A DNA stretch of 64,000 nt, taken from NCBI RefSeq assembly GCF_013337045.2, contig NZ_CP118259.1:3179001-3243000 (forward strand), read 5' to 3'. The notes below the pieces were generated by a model. It did no database searches. It had not been told where the DNA came from and was given only the letters and a program-made list of their open reading frames with translations. The position numbers were made by a program, and so were the translations under genes. Source of the stretch: Agrobacterium vitis (lineage in GTDB: Bacteria > Pseudomonadota > Alphaproteobacteria > Rhizobiales > Rhizobiaceae). Position 1 is the stretch's first letter. Each line of letters begins with the position of its first letter. Positions 43,323 through 52,930 of the stretch are shown here, piece after piece.

Positions 43323-44657
43323 ATGGTTTCCGGAAAACCCCCACGCCGTTCCAAAACCACCGAAGAGCCGGTAACCATCGACCTGACGGCGACCCCTGTT
43401 CAGGCGCCGGAAACAGTGCCGAGCTCCAGCGAAGAGCCGATAAGTGAAAAGCCGGTAGAAGACACTGACCCTGCTTCCGCGCCCGCTACAGAGCTTGAGG
43501 TTCCGGTTGCGGCTGTCAAGGAAGACCAGAGCACAGCTCCAGCTGAAGCCGTGACGAGTGATCCTGAGCCAGCAAAGCAGGAGCAGGCACATTTCGGCGG
43601 TGAGACCTCGGCCTTTTCTCCGCCGCCGCCCGATGAACCCGGACCGCCGCCGATCGACGCCTCTTCGGAGGAACAGGCACCAGGACCAACCTCGCGCTCG
43701 TCATCGCGCACCACGTCGAGCCTGGTGGCCGCTGGTATTGTCGGCGGCCTGATCGCATTGATCAGCGCCAGCGCCTTGCAATATGCCGGCGTCTTGCCCT
43801 CCGCCGGAAGCGGCTCGAGCAAAGACGATAGCGCAATCAGCCAGCAGGTTTCAGCGCTTACCGCCGATGTCGAGCGCCTCAAGGCAGGGACGGCCAATGG
43901 GTCAGCTTCGGGCGATCTATCCGGTCTCGAGAGCCGTTTGACGCAACTGGAATCGGGCCAGCAGCAAAATGCCGTGGACCCCGCCGCCGTCAGCGACTTG
44001 CAGGCAAAGCTTGCCAGCGCCAATCAGGCAATAGACCAGCTGAAATCGGATCTTGCCGGTCGGGTGGAAAAGCTCACCGAAAACCAGACGGAAGTTTCCG
44101 AGAAGGTGAGCGCCATCGAAACCAAGATCAACAAGCCGCGTGACGACATCGAAGTCGCCCGCGCCATTGCCGCCTCGGCTTTGAAGACCGCCGCAGACCG
44201 CGGCGGGCCGTTCCTGGCCGAGCTGCGCACGCTGGGTAGCATTGCACCGGAAGACACTGCCATTGCCGCCCTGGAACCCTATGCGACCACGGGCGTCACC
44301 TCCCGCGCCGAGCTGCAACGGCAATTCGGCCCGGTTGCCGACAAGATCCTCTCGACCATCAACGCGCCTGCGGAAAGCGCCAATATCGGTGAGCGTCTTT
44401 GGGCCAGCGCCATGTCGGTGGTCAAAGTCCGGCCAGTCGGCAATGTCGAAGGTGATAGCGCCTCGGCGATTGTTGCGCGCATTGAGGACAAGATCCGCAA
44501 TGGCGACCTGAAGGGTGCGGCAGCCGAATGGGACAGCCTGCCGGAGGCGGGGCGCACCGTCTCTGCCGAGTTCAAGAAGGCGCTCGACGCCCGTATTACC
44601 GTTGAAAACCAGGTTTCCGACGCGCTGGCCCGTGCCGTCGCCGGACGGCAAGGATAA
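43323..44657 (+). CDS. Mitofilin (Mic60)-like inner-membrane protein
   Basis: 444 residues. A disordered Pro/Glu-rich N-terminus (about 1-130) is followed by one membrane helix (about 134-157, SLVAAGIVGGLIALISASAL). A periplasmic coiled coil (about 170-285) and a C-terminal mitofilin-like domain (about 290-444) complete it. Alphaproteobacterial Mic60 homologues are known to be encoded next to hemC and hemD and to shape intracytoplasmic membranes in phototrophs. In a rhizobium the role is probably envelope contact or organisation. It has a clear GAGG ribosome site. HemY-like follows after 5 bases. Confidence 0.9.
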   Translation: MVSGKPPRRSKTTEEPVTIDLTATPVQAPETVPSSSEEPISEKPVEDTDPASAPATELEVPVAAVKEDQSTAPAEAVTSDPEPAKQEQAHFGGETSAFSPPPPDEPGPPPIDASSEEQAPGPTSRSSSRTTSSLVAAGIVGGLIALISASALQYAGVLPSAGSGSSKDDSAISQQVSALTADVERLKAGTANGSASGDLSGLESRLTQLESGQQQNAVDPAAVSDLQAKLASANQAIDQLKSDLAGRVEKLTENQTEVSEKVSAIETKINKPRDDIEVARAIAASALKTAADRGGPFLAELRTLGSIAPEDTAIAALEPYATTGVTSRAELQRQFGPVADKILSTINAPAESANIGERLWASAMSVVKVRPVGNVEGDSASAIVARIEDKIRNGDLKGAAAEWDSLPEAGRTVSAEFKKALDARITVENQVSDALARAVAGRQG

Positions 44658-44662
44658 GCATC

Positions 44663-46249
44663 ATGGTCCGTATCATAGTCTATATCCTGATCGTCCTGGC
44701 GCTTGGCTTCGGTTTTTCCTGGCTTGCCGATCGTCCAGGTGAGTTGCAGATTGTCTGGCAGGGCCAGTTGATTGAAATGAGCCTGACGGCGGCGGCCACG
44801 ATGATCGTCGCCATCGTTGCTGTCGTGATGATTGGCTGGTGGCTGGTGCGCACGCTCTGGACCTCGCCGCATTCGATGCGCCGCTATTTCCGCGCTCGCA
44901 AGCGTGACCGAGGCTATCAGGCGATCTCGACCGGCCTGATCGCCGCAGGCGCTGGCAATGCCGCGCTGGCGCGGCGGATGAGTGCCCGCGCCCGTGGCCT
45001 GGTGCGTGCCGATCAGGAACCATTGATCATGGTGCTGGAAGCACAGGCCGCCCTGATCGAGGGCAAGCATGACGATGCACGGCGGATCTATGAGCAGATG
45101 GTCGCCGATCCCGAAACCCGTGAGCTTGGCCTGCGCGGTCTCTATGTGGAGGCAACGCGGCTAGGGGCGCATGAGGCTGCGCGGCAATATGCCGAAAGGG
45201 CTGCCGAGGATGCGCCTTATCTGCCCTGGGCTGCCAAGGCTGCTTTGGAATATCGATGCCAGACCAGTGCCTGGAACGAGGCCATTCATCTTCTGGATCA
45301 ACAGCGCGTCGCAGGCGTCCTGGCCCGGTCGGAAGCCGACCGGCTGAAAGCCGTGCTGCTGACCGCAAAAGCCATGGACCAGCTGGACGGCGATCCGGCA
45401 GCCGCCCGCGACAATGCCATGAATGCGCTGAAACTCGCCAAGGATCTTGTGCCTGCCTCCGTGACCGCCGCCCGCGCCCTGCTGCGGGAGGATAATCTGC
45501 GCAAGGCGGGCTCGGTGCTGGAAACCGCCTGGAAACTTGCTCCCCATCCAGACATCGCCAGCCTCTATGTACGGGCACGCGGTGGTGACGGCGCGGTCGA
45601 CCGGCTGAAGCGGGCCGAGCGGCTGGAGCAGGTCAAGCCCAACAATGTCTATTCACTGCTGGTGGTTGCGGAAATGGCCCTTGAGGCGCGGGACTTCACC
45701 AAGGCACGCGCCAAGGCCGAAGCGGCAGCCCGGATGCAGGCCAGCGAACGGGCTTTCCTGCTGCTGGCCGATATCGAGGATGCCGAAACCGGCGACCAGG
45801 CCCGCATCCGCTACTGGATGGCGCAGGCGCTGAAAGCACCGCGTGATCCTTCCTGGGTAGCCGATGGCCAGGTCTCGGAAAAATGGTTACCCTATTCGCC
45901 TGTCAGCGGCAGGCTCGACGCCTTCGAATGGAAGATCCCCTATGCCCAGCTCTCCGGGCCGGTGGAAGACGGCACAGTGATCAGCGGCGCTGCCGCCTTG
46001 GCCGAATTGCCGCCGCTTGGACAGGGCGAGAAACCTGCATCCTCCATTCCGGCACGCAAGATTGACACGCTGCCGGAAAATACCGAGGCCGCAGCTGTAG
46101 CTCCCTCGTCCAGTCAGCCGCCTGCATCACCAAAGCCTGCGCCGAAAAACCACGAGCCGGAGCCATTCTTCGGCGGCCCGCCGGATGATCCGGGCGTGCG
46201 CGATGCCAGCCGCAATTCTGACGAGAAAACCCGGCTCAACCTGTTTTAA
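44663..46249 (+). CDS. HemY-like TPR membrane protein
   Basis: 528 residues. Two N-terminal membrane helices (about 3-20 and 44-65) are followed by a tetratricopeptide-rich cytoplasmic or periplasmic region (about 95-400) and a Pro/Ser-rich tail. It matches the HemY_N family; despite the name it is not protoporphyrinogen oxidase. In alphaproteobacteria this gene next to mic60 is also known as orf52. It starts 5 bases after the mitofilin-like gene, so the two are probably cotranscribed. Confidence 0.9.
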   Translation: MVRIIVYILIVLALGFGFSWLADRPGELQIVWQGQLIEMSLTAAATMIVAIVAVVMIGWWLVRTLWTSPHSMRRYFRARKRDRGYQAISTGLIAAGAGNAALARRMSARARGLVRADQEPLIMVLEAQAALIEGKHDDARRIYEQMVADPETRELGLRGLYVEATRLGAHEAARQYAERAAEDAPYLPWAAKAALEYRCQTSAWNEAIHLLDQQRVAGVLARSEADRLKAVLLTAKAMDQLDGDPAAARDNAMNALKLAKDLVPASVTAARALLREDNLRKAGSVLETAWKLAPHPDIASLYVRARGGDGAVDRLKRAERLEQVKPNNVYSLLVVAEMALEARDFTKARAKAEAAARMQASERAFLLLADIEDAETGDQARIRYWMAQALKAPRDPSWVADGQVSEKWLPYSPVSGRLDAFEWKIPYAQLSGPVEDGTVISGAAALAELPPLGQGEKPASSIPARKIDTLPENTEAAAVAPSSSQPPASPKPAPKNHEPEPFFGGPPDDPGVRDASRNSDEKTRLNLF

Positions 46250-46258
46250 GGATCATTC

Positions 46259-46771
46259 ATGCTGGAGCGCCTCAATACTTTTTTCCAAAGCTTTATCGCT
46301 GGCGAACAAGACAATGAATTCGACGGCAATGACACGAGGGTGCTGATCGTCGCCCTGTGTTTCCAGGTGATGGAAGCCGATGGAACCATCAGCGCCGCCG
46401 AACGAAAAAGCCTGAAAAAGAGCATCAAGGACCATTACGATCTGGATCGCAGCAAGATCGAAGCCTTGCTGGAGGCAGGCCAGCAGGCGGAAAGTGAAGC
46501 GGTGGACTATTACCGCTTCACCTCGGAATTGAAGCGCCGTCTCGATGAAAACCAGCGGCTGGAACTGGTCAGCGTGCTCTGGGACATCGTCTATGCCGAT
46601 GGCATGCGCAACGAGATGGAAGATCATATCCTTTGGCGAGTCGCCGACCTGCTTGGCGTCTCGGACCGGGATCGGATTTTGGCCCGGCAAAAGGCGGCGG
46701 AGCGGGCGGGACAAAAGGCGGATGGCCAGGCCGGAGATGAACAGGTCGCTGGAGATGCGGATGCTTCATGA
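46259..46771 (+). CDS. TerB-family protein
   Basis: 170 residues. The TerB fold is recognised by two helical halves with acidic loops: LCFQVMEADGTISAAERK (about 39-56) and VLWDIVYADGMRNEMEDH (about 106-123), both of which could bind a metal ion. TerB domains occur in tellurite-resistance and many housekeeping loci; no other ter gene is near, so tellurite resistance should not be assumed. Its C-terminus is rich in Gln/Gly/Ala and overlaps the start of the next gene by 11 bases. Confidence 0.86.
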   Translation: MLERLNTFFQSFIAGEQDNEFDGNDTRVLIVALCFQVMEADGTISAAERKSLKKSIKDHYDLDRSKIEALLEAGQQAESEAVDYYRFTSELKRRLDENQRLELVSVLWDIVYADGMRNEMEDHILWRVADLLGVSDRDRILARQKAAERAGQKADGQAGDEQVAGDADAS

Positions 46772-47525
46772 TCCGGCACGAATACGGCCCGCGCACCGTC
46801 CGGTCCTGGTCGTTCTGCATCAGGAGCGATCCAGCGCCGGTCGTGTCGGCCAGTTGCTGGTGGAAAAAGGCTTCCCCCTCGACATCCGCCGCCCGGTGCT
46901 CGGTGATCCGCTGCCCGATACGCTGAGCGCCCACAGCGGCGCCGTGGTATTCGGCGGGCCGATGAGTGCCAACGATCCTGATCGTTTCGTGCATGACGAG
47001 ATAGACTGGCTATCCGTGCCGCTCAAGGAGAACCGGCCTTATCTAGGCATTTGTCTCGGTGCGCAAATGCTCGCCCGGCATCTGGGCGCCAAGGTCAATG
47101 GCCATGACCGGGAACTCGTAGAAATCGGCTGGTATCCGATCCAGCCGACCACCCATGGCCGATTGCTGATGAAATGGCCGAAAATGGTCTATCATTTTCA
47201 CCGCGAAGGGTTCGACCTGCCGCATGGCGCAACGCTGCTGGCCACCGGCGATATCTATCCCAATCAGGCGATCCGTTACGGCGAAAAAGCCTTTGGCATC
47301 CAATTTCATGCAGAACTGACGCGGGCGATGATGCAGCGGTGGGTGGTGCATGGCGCGTCACGCTTTTCCATGCCGAACGCCCAGGCTGGCCGCGACCATC
47401 TGGAAGGACGCATGCTGTTCGATGCCCCGCTCAAGGCCTGGCTATCGGATTTTCTTGATCTGGTGTTTGCTGAGGAAGCTCAGTCCGCCAATCAGCATCA
47501 AAAGACTGATAAACAGCCAGCCTGA
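46761..47525 (+). CDS. Glutamine amidotransferase class I-like protein
   Basis: 254 residues of the GMP-synthase glutaminase-like (GATase1) family. The catalytic triad is Cys98 (YLGICLGAQM), His183 and Glu185 (IQFHAE). The synthase partner domain is absent, as in stand-alone members whose amide acceptor is unknown. A GGAG 6 bases before the ATG at 46761 decides this start; the gene overlaps the TerB-like gene. The downstream MFS gene is convergent with only 6 bases between the stop codons. Confidence 0.88.
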   Translation: MLHDPARIRPAHRPVLVVLHQERSSAGRVGQLLVEKGFPLDIRRPVLGDPLPDTLSAHSGAVVFGGPMSANDPDRFVHDEIDWLSVPLKENRPYLGICLGAQMLARHLGAKVNGHDRELVEIGWYPIQPTTHGRLLMKWPKMVYHFHREGFDLPHGATLLATGDIYPNQAIRYGEKAFGIQFHAELTRAMMQRWVVHGASRFSMPNAQAGRDHLEGRMLFDAPLKAWLSDFLDLVFAEEAQSANQHQKTDKQPA

Positions 47526-47536
47526 TCGCAATCAGG
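47521..47536. terminator. Weak hairpin across two convergent stop codons
   Basis: CCTGAT / ATCAGG with a 4-base loop covers the stop codons of the amidotransferase (+) and MFS (-) genes. A pyrimidine-rich TCTTCTC follows on the plus strand. It may be a weak terminator. Confidence 0.35.
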
Positions 47537-48770
47537 TCTTCTCTGGAGCTTCCAGCGTGTCAATAGTGCGCAGCTTCGGAAAGGTCAGCGCCCAGATGAT
47601 CGAGACGGCAAGCGTTCCGACGCCGCCGACAACCACCGCTCCGACCGGTCCGATCAGATGCGCCATGGTACCGGCCCGGAACTCCCCCAGCTCGTTGGAG
47701 GCGCCGATAAACACCGAATTGACGGCATTGACCCGGCCACGCACCTGATCCGGCGTCCAGAGCGCCAGCAGCGTTTCGCGAACATAGACCGAGATCATGT
47801 CGCCTGCGCCAAGCACGGCAAGGGCGATGGCTGAAATCCACCAGACTTTGGAAACCCCAAAAACGATCGTTGCAATGCCGAAAATCGCAACACCGACAAA
47901 CATCAACAGTCCAGCCTTGTGGCGAATAGGAAAGGTCGCGAGGAAAGTCGCCATCAAGATCCCACCGATACCGGGAGCAGAGCGCAAAATTCCAAGCCCG
48001 AGAGGTCCCATGGTCAGGATGTCAGATGCATAGATCGGCATCAGCGCCAGCGCGCCACCCAACAGGACTGCGAAAAGATCCAGTGAAATTGCCCCCAAAA
48101 CCACTTTCTCATGGCGGATGAACTTAAATCCAGCCAGCAGATACGTCAGGGTCTTTGGTTCATTGGATGTTTTTTTCGCAGACTTTGGCACCAATATAAT
48201 AAACAGCAGACCTGCTGCCATGAACGCAAGTGACACACCATAAGCAACATTTGCCCCAAAACCATAAAGCAAACCGCCTGCGACCGGCCCGAGGATGGAC
48301 GCGATCTGCCAGGAAGATGCATTCCAGGCAAAGGAATTGGCGAGGTCCTTTTCAGGCACCATATTGGCCGCCAGGGATTGCACTGCAGGGCCCATAAAAG
48401 CCCGCTCAATGCCAAAAATCGTCATGATGATCAAAACGGGAAGGGGCGCAAAAGCACTGTTGATCGTCATAACCAGCAACAGGGCGACACAGGCCGCGCT
48501 CACACCCAGACAAATTGCGACGATCATCCGTCGATTAAAATGGTCCGCGACTGTCCCCGTCACCAGCACCAGCAACAGCGCCGGCAAGAACTGCACCAAC
48601 CCGATCAGGCCGAGGTAGAGGGCATTGCCGGTAACCTCATACATCTGCCAGCCAACCGCGACGCTGACGATTTGCATGGCAAAGGCAGCGAGAAACCGTG
48701 CGAAGAAGAATTTCGTATAGGCGGAATGGCGAAATGCAGCGAAACGATCTTCGGACTGGGAAATGGACAT
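47532..48770 (-). CDS. MFS exporter (EntS-like)
   Basis: 412 residues with about 12 membrane helices. GTVADHFNRRMIVAICLG is the loop 2-3 motif of the major facilitator superfamily. It belongs to the MFS_3/EntS-like branch, members of which export siderophores or drugs; no siderophore genes are nearby and the substrate is unknown. It is divergent from yggT and convergent with the amidotransferase gene. Confidence 0.9.
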   Translation of the reverse strand: MSISQSEDRFAAFRHSAYTKFFFARFLAAFAMQIVSVAVGWQMYEVTGNALYLGLIGLVQFLPALLLVLVTGTVADHFNRRMIVAICLGVSAACVALLLVMTINSAFAPLPVLIIMTIFGIERAFMGPAVQSLAANMVPEKDLANSFAWNASSWQIASILGPVAGGLLYGFGANVAYGVSLAFMAAGLLFIILVPKSAKKTSNEPKTLTYLLAGFKFIRHEKVVLGAISLDLFAVLLGGALALMPIYASDILTMGPLGLGILRSAPGIGGILMATFLATFPIRHKAGLLMFVGVAIFGIATIVFGVSKVWWISAIALAVLGAGDMISVYVRETLLALWTPDQVRGRVNAVNSVFIGASNELGEFRAGTMAHLIGPVGAVVVGGVGTLAVSIIWALTFPKLRTIDTLEAPEKT

Positions 48771-48910
48771 CAGCTATTTTCCTGGCCGGATAGGTCCGGC
48801 AATGGCGGCATAACTTGCGTTAAACATGAATGGCGATAGCTGGCAAGGCGACACTTGCCCGTTTCGGCCTCAATGTCTACATGTCTGTCAACTGACAAAT
48901 GGAGACAGAC

Positions 48911-49201
48911 ATGCTTGCCCTGTTGCAGACGATTGATCTCGCCCTCAATCTTTATACCTGGATCCTGATCGCCAGCGCGATTTTTTCCTGGCTCTACGCA
49001 TTCAACGTGATCAATTCCAGCAACCGATTCGTCAACCAGATCGGCCTGTTTCTGTTCAACGTCACCGAACCGGCGCTGCGTCCCATCCGCCGCATCATGC
49101 CCAATCTTGGCGGCATCGACATTTCGCCGATCATCCTGCTGCTGATCATCTTCTTCATCCGCTCGCTGATGTGGAACACGATTGCCCCCATGCTGCTGTG
49201 A
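48911..49201 (+). CDS. YggT-family membrane protein
   Basis: 96 residues with two membrane segments in the typical YggT repeat (first half with [20 protein letters not shown], second half with [20 protein letters not shown]). YggT proteins are linked to osmotic stress and cell division but are poorly defined. GGAG is 6 bases before this ATG; the Met four codons upstream is less likely. Its stop overlaps the start of the yggU-like gene as GTGA. Confidence 0.88.
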   Translation: MLALLQTIDLALNLYTWILIASAIFSWLYAFNVINSSNRFVNQIGLFLFNVTEPALRPIRRIMPNLGGIDISPIILLLIIFFIRSLMWNTIAPMLL

Positions 49202-49512
49202 GCCATTGCTATCGGCGTTTCGATGATCACATCCGCCTTGCCGTCCGGCTGACGCCGAATGGCGGACGTGATGGGATTGATGGTGTCGACGTCAATGCGA
49301 ATGGTGAAGCCCACTTGAAAGTGCGGGTCAGCGACGTGCCGGAAAAGGGCCGGGCCAACAAGGCATTGATCGTCCTTCTGGCCAAGCGGCTCGGCATCGC
49401 CAAATCCGCCGTCAGCCTGATCTCCGGCGATACCGCGAGACAAAAAATCCTCCGGATCGATGGCGACCCGGAGGATTTGATTGGTAGGCTGGAAGCGATC
49501 ATTGCCGCGTGA
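49198..49512 (+). CDS. DUF167 (YggU-like) protein
   Basis: 104 residues starting at a GTG that overlaps the yggT stop. The [20 protein letters not shown] start and the [17 protein letters not shown] helix are the DUF167 signature. The function is unknown, and yggT-yggU pairing is widespread. Unusually, codons near its 3' end (49445-49478) also form the terminator hairpin of ppa on the other strand. Confidence 0.86.
   Translation: MSHCYRRFDDHIRLAVRLTPNGGRDGIDGVDVNANGEAHLKVRVSDVPEKGRANKALIVLLAKRLGIAKSAVSLISGDTARQKILRIDGDPEDLIGRLEAIIAA
49445..49478 (-). terminator. Terminator of ppa inside the yggU-like gene
   Basis: Perfect 11-bp stem (AAATCCTCCGG / CCGGAGGATTT) with a 12-base loop. Read on the minus strand the second arm runs straight into a T6 run. 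It starts 40 bases after the ppa stop codon and lies wholly within the coding sequence of the convergent yggU-like gene. Confidence 0.8.
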
Positions 49513-49518
49513 GGCAAA

Positions 49519-50052
49519 TCAGGCTTCTTTCTTGGCGCGCTCGATCGATTCGAGGATCAGCTTCTTGGCCACATTGACATCGCCCCAATCGCCGATCTTC
49601 ACCCATTTGCCGGGTTCCAGATCCTTGTAATGCTCGAAGAAATGCTTGATCTGAGCGAGCGTGATTTCCGGCAGGTCAGTGTAATTCTGCACCTTGTCAT
49701 AGCGACGGGTCAGCTTGGGAACCGGCACGGCCAGGATCTTTTCGTCCATGCCGCCATCGTCTTCCATCATCATCACGCCGATCGGGCGGACATTGATGAC
49801 GCAGCCGGGCACCAACGGGCGGGTATTGCAGATCAGCACGTCCAGCGGGTCACCGTCCAGGCACAGCGTATGCGGCACGAAGCCGTAATTACCGGGATAA
49901 TGCATCGGCGTATAGAGAAAGCGGTCAACGATCAGCGTACCGGCTTCCTTGTCCATCTCATACTTGATCGGCTGGCCACCGACCGGCACCTCAACGATGA
50001 CGTTGATATCTTCCGGCGGATTCTTGCCGATCGCAATCGCATCAATACGCAT
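49519..50052 (-). CDS. ppa: Inorganic pyrophosphatase
   Basis: 177-residue family I soluble pyrophosphatase that hydrolyses PPi to two phosphates. [18 protein letters not shown], the metal-binding DGDPLDVLI and the downstream [19 protein letters not shown] (Asp-rich) are all present. The start at [11 protein letters not shown] is preferred over a Met four codons upstream. It is convergent with the yggU-like gene with 6 bases between the stop codons. Confidence 0.96.
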   Translation of the reverse strand: MRIDAIAIGKNPPEDINVIVEVPVGGQPIKYEMDKEAGTLIVDRFLYTPMHYPGNYGFVPHTLCLDGDPLDVLICNTRPLVPGCVINVRPIGVMMMEDDGGMDEKILAVPVPKLTRRYDKVQNYTDLPEITLAQIKHFFEHYKDLEPGKWVKIGDWGDVNVAKKLILESIERAKKEA

Positions 50053-50187
50053 GTCTAACCCCATGGGATGGTTGAAATCCCCGGTGTCGTAAAGGGTTTC
50101 TTAAACCAAAGCAACCATTTGCAACAGGCGGCCCCAATAAAGGACGCAATCAAGGTAAAGAGTTGCAGGGCCGCGTACCAGAACCAA

Positions 50188-50694
50188 TCAGGCCCAAACG
50201 AACCCCAGCTTTTTCAGGCTGACGGCGTCGAAATCCTCCATGCCCTCCACGCTGTCCGTACCGCCATTCGAGCGGAAGAAATTGACGGCGCCGGCGCAGT
50301 CCTCCAGACACCAGACCACCAATCCCCGGCAACCCAGCGATTTAAGCAGGCGGCGGCATTCGGTAAACAGCGTGAAACCCAGACCAACGCCCTGGTATGC
50401 CGGCCGCATATAGATCTCGTAGATCTCGCCATCATAGGGAAGGCCCCTGGCCCGGTTGAGGCCGAGCGTCGCATAACCGGCAATCACCCCGCCGATATCG
50501 ACCACCAGTACTGTCGCCGGACCATTGGTGGCCTTGCGCCACCATGTCTCGCCACGGCGTTCCATCATCCTGATCAAAGCCTGATGCGGGATAAGACCGC
50601 TATAGGTGGACTGCCAGGCTTCCCGATGCGCCTCGGAAAGCGCTCTCCCATCATCCGGCGCAGCCGGACGTACATCAATCGATAACGTCTTCAT
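50188..50694 (-). CDS. GNAT-family acetyltransferase
   Basis: 168 residues in the Gcn5-related N-acetyltransferase fold. The N-terminal strand IDVRPAAPDDGRAL is followed by IYMRPAYQGVGLGFTLFTE, which holds the acetyl-CoA-binding GVGLG loop, and by the VWCLEDCAGAVNFFRSNGG helix-strand typical of RimI-like enzymes. The substrate cannot be told. I use the Met at 50694; the frame is open 11 codons further. Confidence 0.88.
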   Translation of the reverse strand: MKTLSIDVRPAAPDDGRALSEAHREAWQSTYSGLIPHQALIRMMERRGETWWRKATNGPATVLVVDIGGVIAGYATLGLNRARGLPYDGEIYEIYMRPAYQGVGLGFTLFTECRRLLKSLGCRGLVVWCLEDCAGAVNFFRSNGGTDSVEGMEDFDAVSLKKLGFVWA

Positions 50695-50881
50695 AACGTC
50701 ACTCTCATCCGACTGGGGTAATGACAATCAGTGCGGGATCATTCCCGCTGGCAAGTCCGCCCCCTCCTCGTGCTTGCCCCATAACCACGCCCCAGATTAA
50801 CGCTTTCTTAAACAATCAAGCAAGAGTGGTCGTTGTAAAATTCCGAGGATCAGAATCGTCTTAAAGGCCTATGCACAAAAA

Positions 50882-50905
50882 AACCCCGGCCAACAGGCCG
50901 GGGTT
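50882..50905 (-). terminator. Terminator of typA
   Basis: A 10-bp stem (AACCCCGGCC / GGCCGGGGTT) with a 4-base loop, followed by TTTTTT on the minus strand, starting 36 bases after the typA stop. Confidence 0.9.
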
Positions 50906-50941
50906 GATGATCTCTCAGAAACGAAAAAGCAGAAACGGCAA

Positions 50942-52771
50942 TCAAGCCTGGGCGACGCGGGCCTTGCCGAAGCGCTTGCGATCGTTGGCGTCCAGGTAGA
51001 ACTTGCGCAGACGGATGGACTTCGGCGTCACTTCCATCAGCTCGTCGTCCTGAATCCAGGAAAGCGCGCGGTCCAGCGTCATGCGGATCGGCGGAGTCAG
51101 CTTGACAGCTTCGTCCTTGCCAGCAGAGCGGATGTTGGTCAGCTGCTTGCCCTTGAGAACGTTGACTTCCAGATCGTTGTCGCGCGAGTGAATGCCGACG
51201 ATCATGCCTGCATAAACCTTTTCGCCTGGCTCGATAATCATCGGGCCGCGATCTTCCAGGTTGAACATGGCATAGGCCACGGCTTCCCCGGACTGGTTGG
51301 ACAACAGAACGCCATTGTTACGGCCAGAGATTTCGCCCTTGAACGGCTGATAGTTGTGGAACAGGCGGTTCATGATCGCCGTACCACGGGTATCCGTCAG
51401 CAATTCCGACTGGTAGCCGATCAGGCCACGGGTGGGCGCATAGAACACCAGACGAACGCGATTGCCGCCGGAAGGCCGCAGCTCAGTCATTTCTGCCTTG
51501 CGCTCAGACATTTTCTGCACGACGACGCCGGAATGCTCTTCATCGACGTCGATGACGACTTCTTCGATCGGCTCCATCAGGGTGCCGTTCTCGTCCTTGT
51601 GCATCACGACGCGCGGACGCGACACAGCCAGCTCGAAGCCTTCGCGGCGCATGGTTTCGATCAGAACAGCCAGCTGCAATTCGCCGCGGCCAGACACGAA
51701 GAACGAATCCTTGCCTTCCGATTCTTCAATCTTCAGGGCAACATTGCCTTCGGCTTCCTTGAACAGGCGGTCGCGGATGACGCGGCTCGTGACCTTGTCG
51801 CCTTCGGTGCCAGCCAGCGGGCTGTCATTGACCAGGAAGGACATGGTGACGGTTGGCGGATCGATCGGCTGGGCTTCCAGCGCTTCGGTGACGGACGGAT
51901 CACAGAATGTATCGGCAACCGTGCCCTTGGACAGACCGGCAATCGCCACGATGTCACCGGCATGAGCTTCTTCAATGGCGGTGCGCTCGATGCCGCGGAA
52001 CGCGAGGATCTTGGAAATACGGCCGGTTTCGATGACCTTGCCGTCCTGGCTCAGAACCTTGACGGACTGGTTCGGCTTGATCGAGCCGGAATGGATACGA
52101 CCGGTGATGACGCGGCCAAGGAAGGGGTTGGCTTCCAGCAGCGTGCCGATCATGCGGAACGCGCCGTCTTCGTCGCCAACGCTCGGCTCAGGAACGTGCT
52201 GCAATACCAGGTCCAGCAACGGGGCCAGGCCCTGATCCTTCGGGCCTTCAGGCGCGATATTCATCCAGCCATCACGACCGGAACCGTAGAGGATCGGGAA
52301 ATCGAGCTGCTCGTCGGTGGCGTCGAGGCTGGCGAACAGGTCGAACACTTCGTTGATGACTTCTTCATGGCGGCCATCGGGACGGTCGATCTTGTTGATC
52401 GCAACGATTGGGCGAAGACCAACCTTGAGTGCCTTGCCGACCACGAATTTGGTCTGCGGCATCGGGCCTTCCGAGGAGTCGACGAGAACGATAGCGCCGT
52501 CCACCATCGACAGGATACGCTCGACTTCGCCGCCGAAGTCGGCGTGGCCGGGGGTGTCGACGATGTTGACGCGAACGCCCTTCCACTCAACCGAGGTTGC
52601 CTTGGCGAGAATGGTGATGCCGCGCTCTTTTTCCAGATCGTTGCTGTCCATGACGCGCTCTGCAACGCGCTGGTTTTCGCGGAACGAACCGGACTGTTTC
52701 AGAAGTTCGTCAACAAGGGTGGTTTTCCCATGGTCAACGTGCGCGATGATCGCGATATTGCGAATCTTCAT
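50942..52771 (-). CDS. typA: GTP-binding protein TypA/BipA
   Basis: 609-residue ribosome-associated translational GTPase, related to EF-G and LepA, involved in stress and low-temperature ribosome assembly. G1 is AHVDHGKTTL (about 10-19), G3 is DTPGHADFGGE and G4 is NKIDRP. EF-G-like domains and the BipA-specific C-terminal domain follow (FYAPTRGLIGYQSE to the end). The start MKIRNIAIIAHV is the family norm; 40 extra upstream codons are not coding. Confidence 0.97.
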   Translation of the reverse strand: MKIRNIAIIAHVDHGKTTLVDELLKQSGSFRENQRVAERVMDSNDLEKERGITILAKATSVEWKGVRVNIVDTPGHADFGGEVERILSMVDGAIVLVDSSEGPMPQTKFVVGKALKVGLRPIVAINKIDRPDGRHEEVINEVFDLFASLDATDEQLDFPILYGSGRDGWMNIAPEGPKDQGLAPLLDLVLQHVPEPSVGDEDGAFRMIGTLLEANPFLGRVITGRIHSGSIKPNQSVKVLSQDGKVIETGRISKILAFRGIERTAIEEAHAGDIVAIAGLSKGTVADTFCDPSVTEALEAQPIDPPTVTMSFLVNDSPLAGTEGDKVTSRVIRDRLFKEAEGNVALKIEESEGKDSFFVSGRGELQLAVLIETMRREGFELAVSRPRVVMHKDENGTLMEPIEEVVIDVDEEHSGVVVQKMSERKAEMTELRPSGGNRVRLVFYAPTRGLIGYQSELLTDTRGTAIMNRLFHNYQPFKGEISGRNNGVLLSNQSGEAVAYAMFNLEDRGPMIIEPGEKVYAGMIVGIHSRDNDLEVNVLKGKQLTNIRSAGKDEAVKLTPPIRMTLDRALSWIQDDELMEVTPKSIRLRKFYLDANDRKRFGKARVAQA

Positions 52772-52886
52772 GATTAGGATCTCTGATGGCTCTGGCGCGA
52801 AGTCCATGCCGGTGCCGATGATGAAACCAAAGACCGCGCCTGTTACTTTGGGGCGCTCATACCCTGTTTTTTGCATTTGCGAAAGA

Positions 52887-52913
52887 GGCAAAGCGTCTTG
52901 ATGACGCTCTGCC
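52887..52913 (-). terminator. Likely terminator of phoD
   Basis: An 11-bp stem with one mismatch (GGCAAAGCGTC / GACGCTCTGCC) and a 5-base loop starts 18 bases after the phoD stop. On the minus strand TCTTTC follows, so termination strength is uncertain. Confidence 0.5.
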
Positions 52914-52930
52914 GCATTTTCACCGCAGAA

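Noticed and set aside
46259..46771. Tellurite resistance locus from the TerB-like gene
   Set aside because: No other ter genes are present and TerB-like domains are widespread outside such loci.
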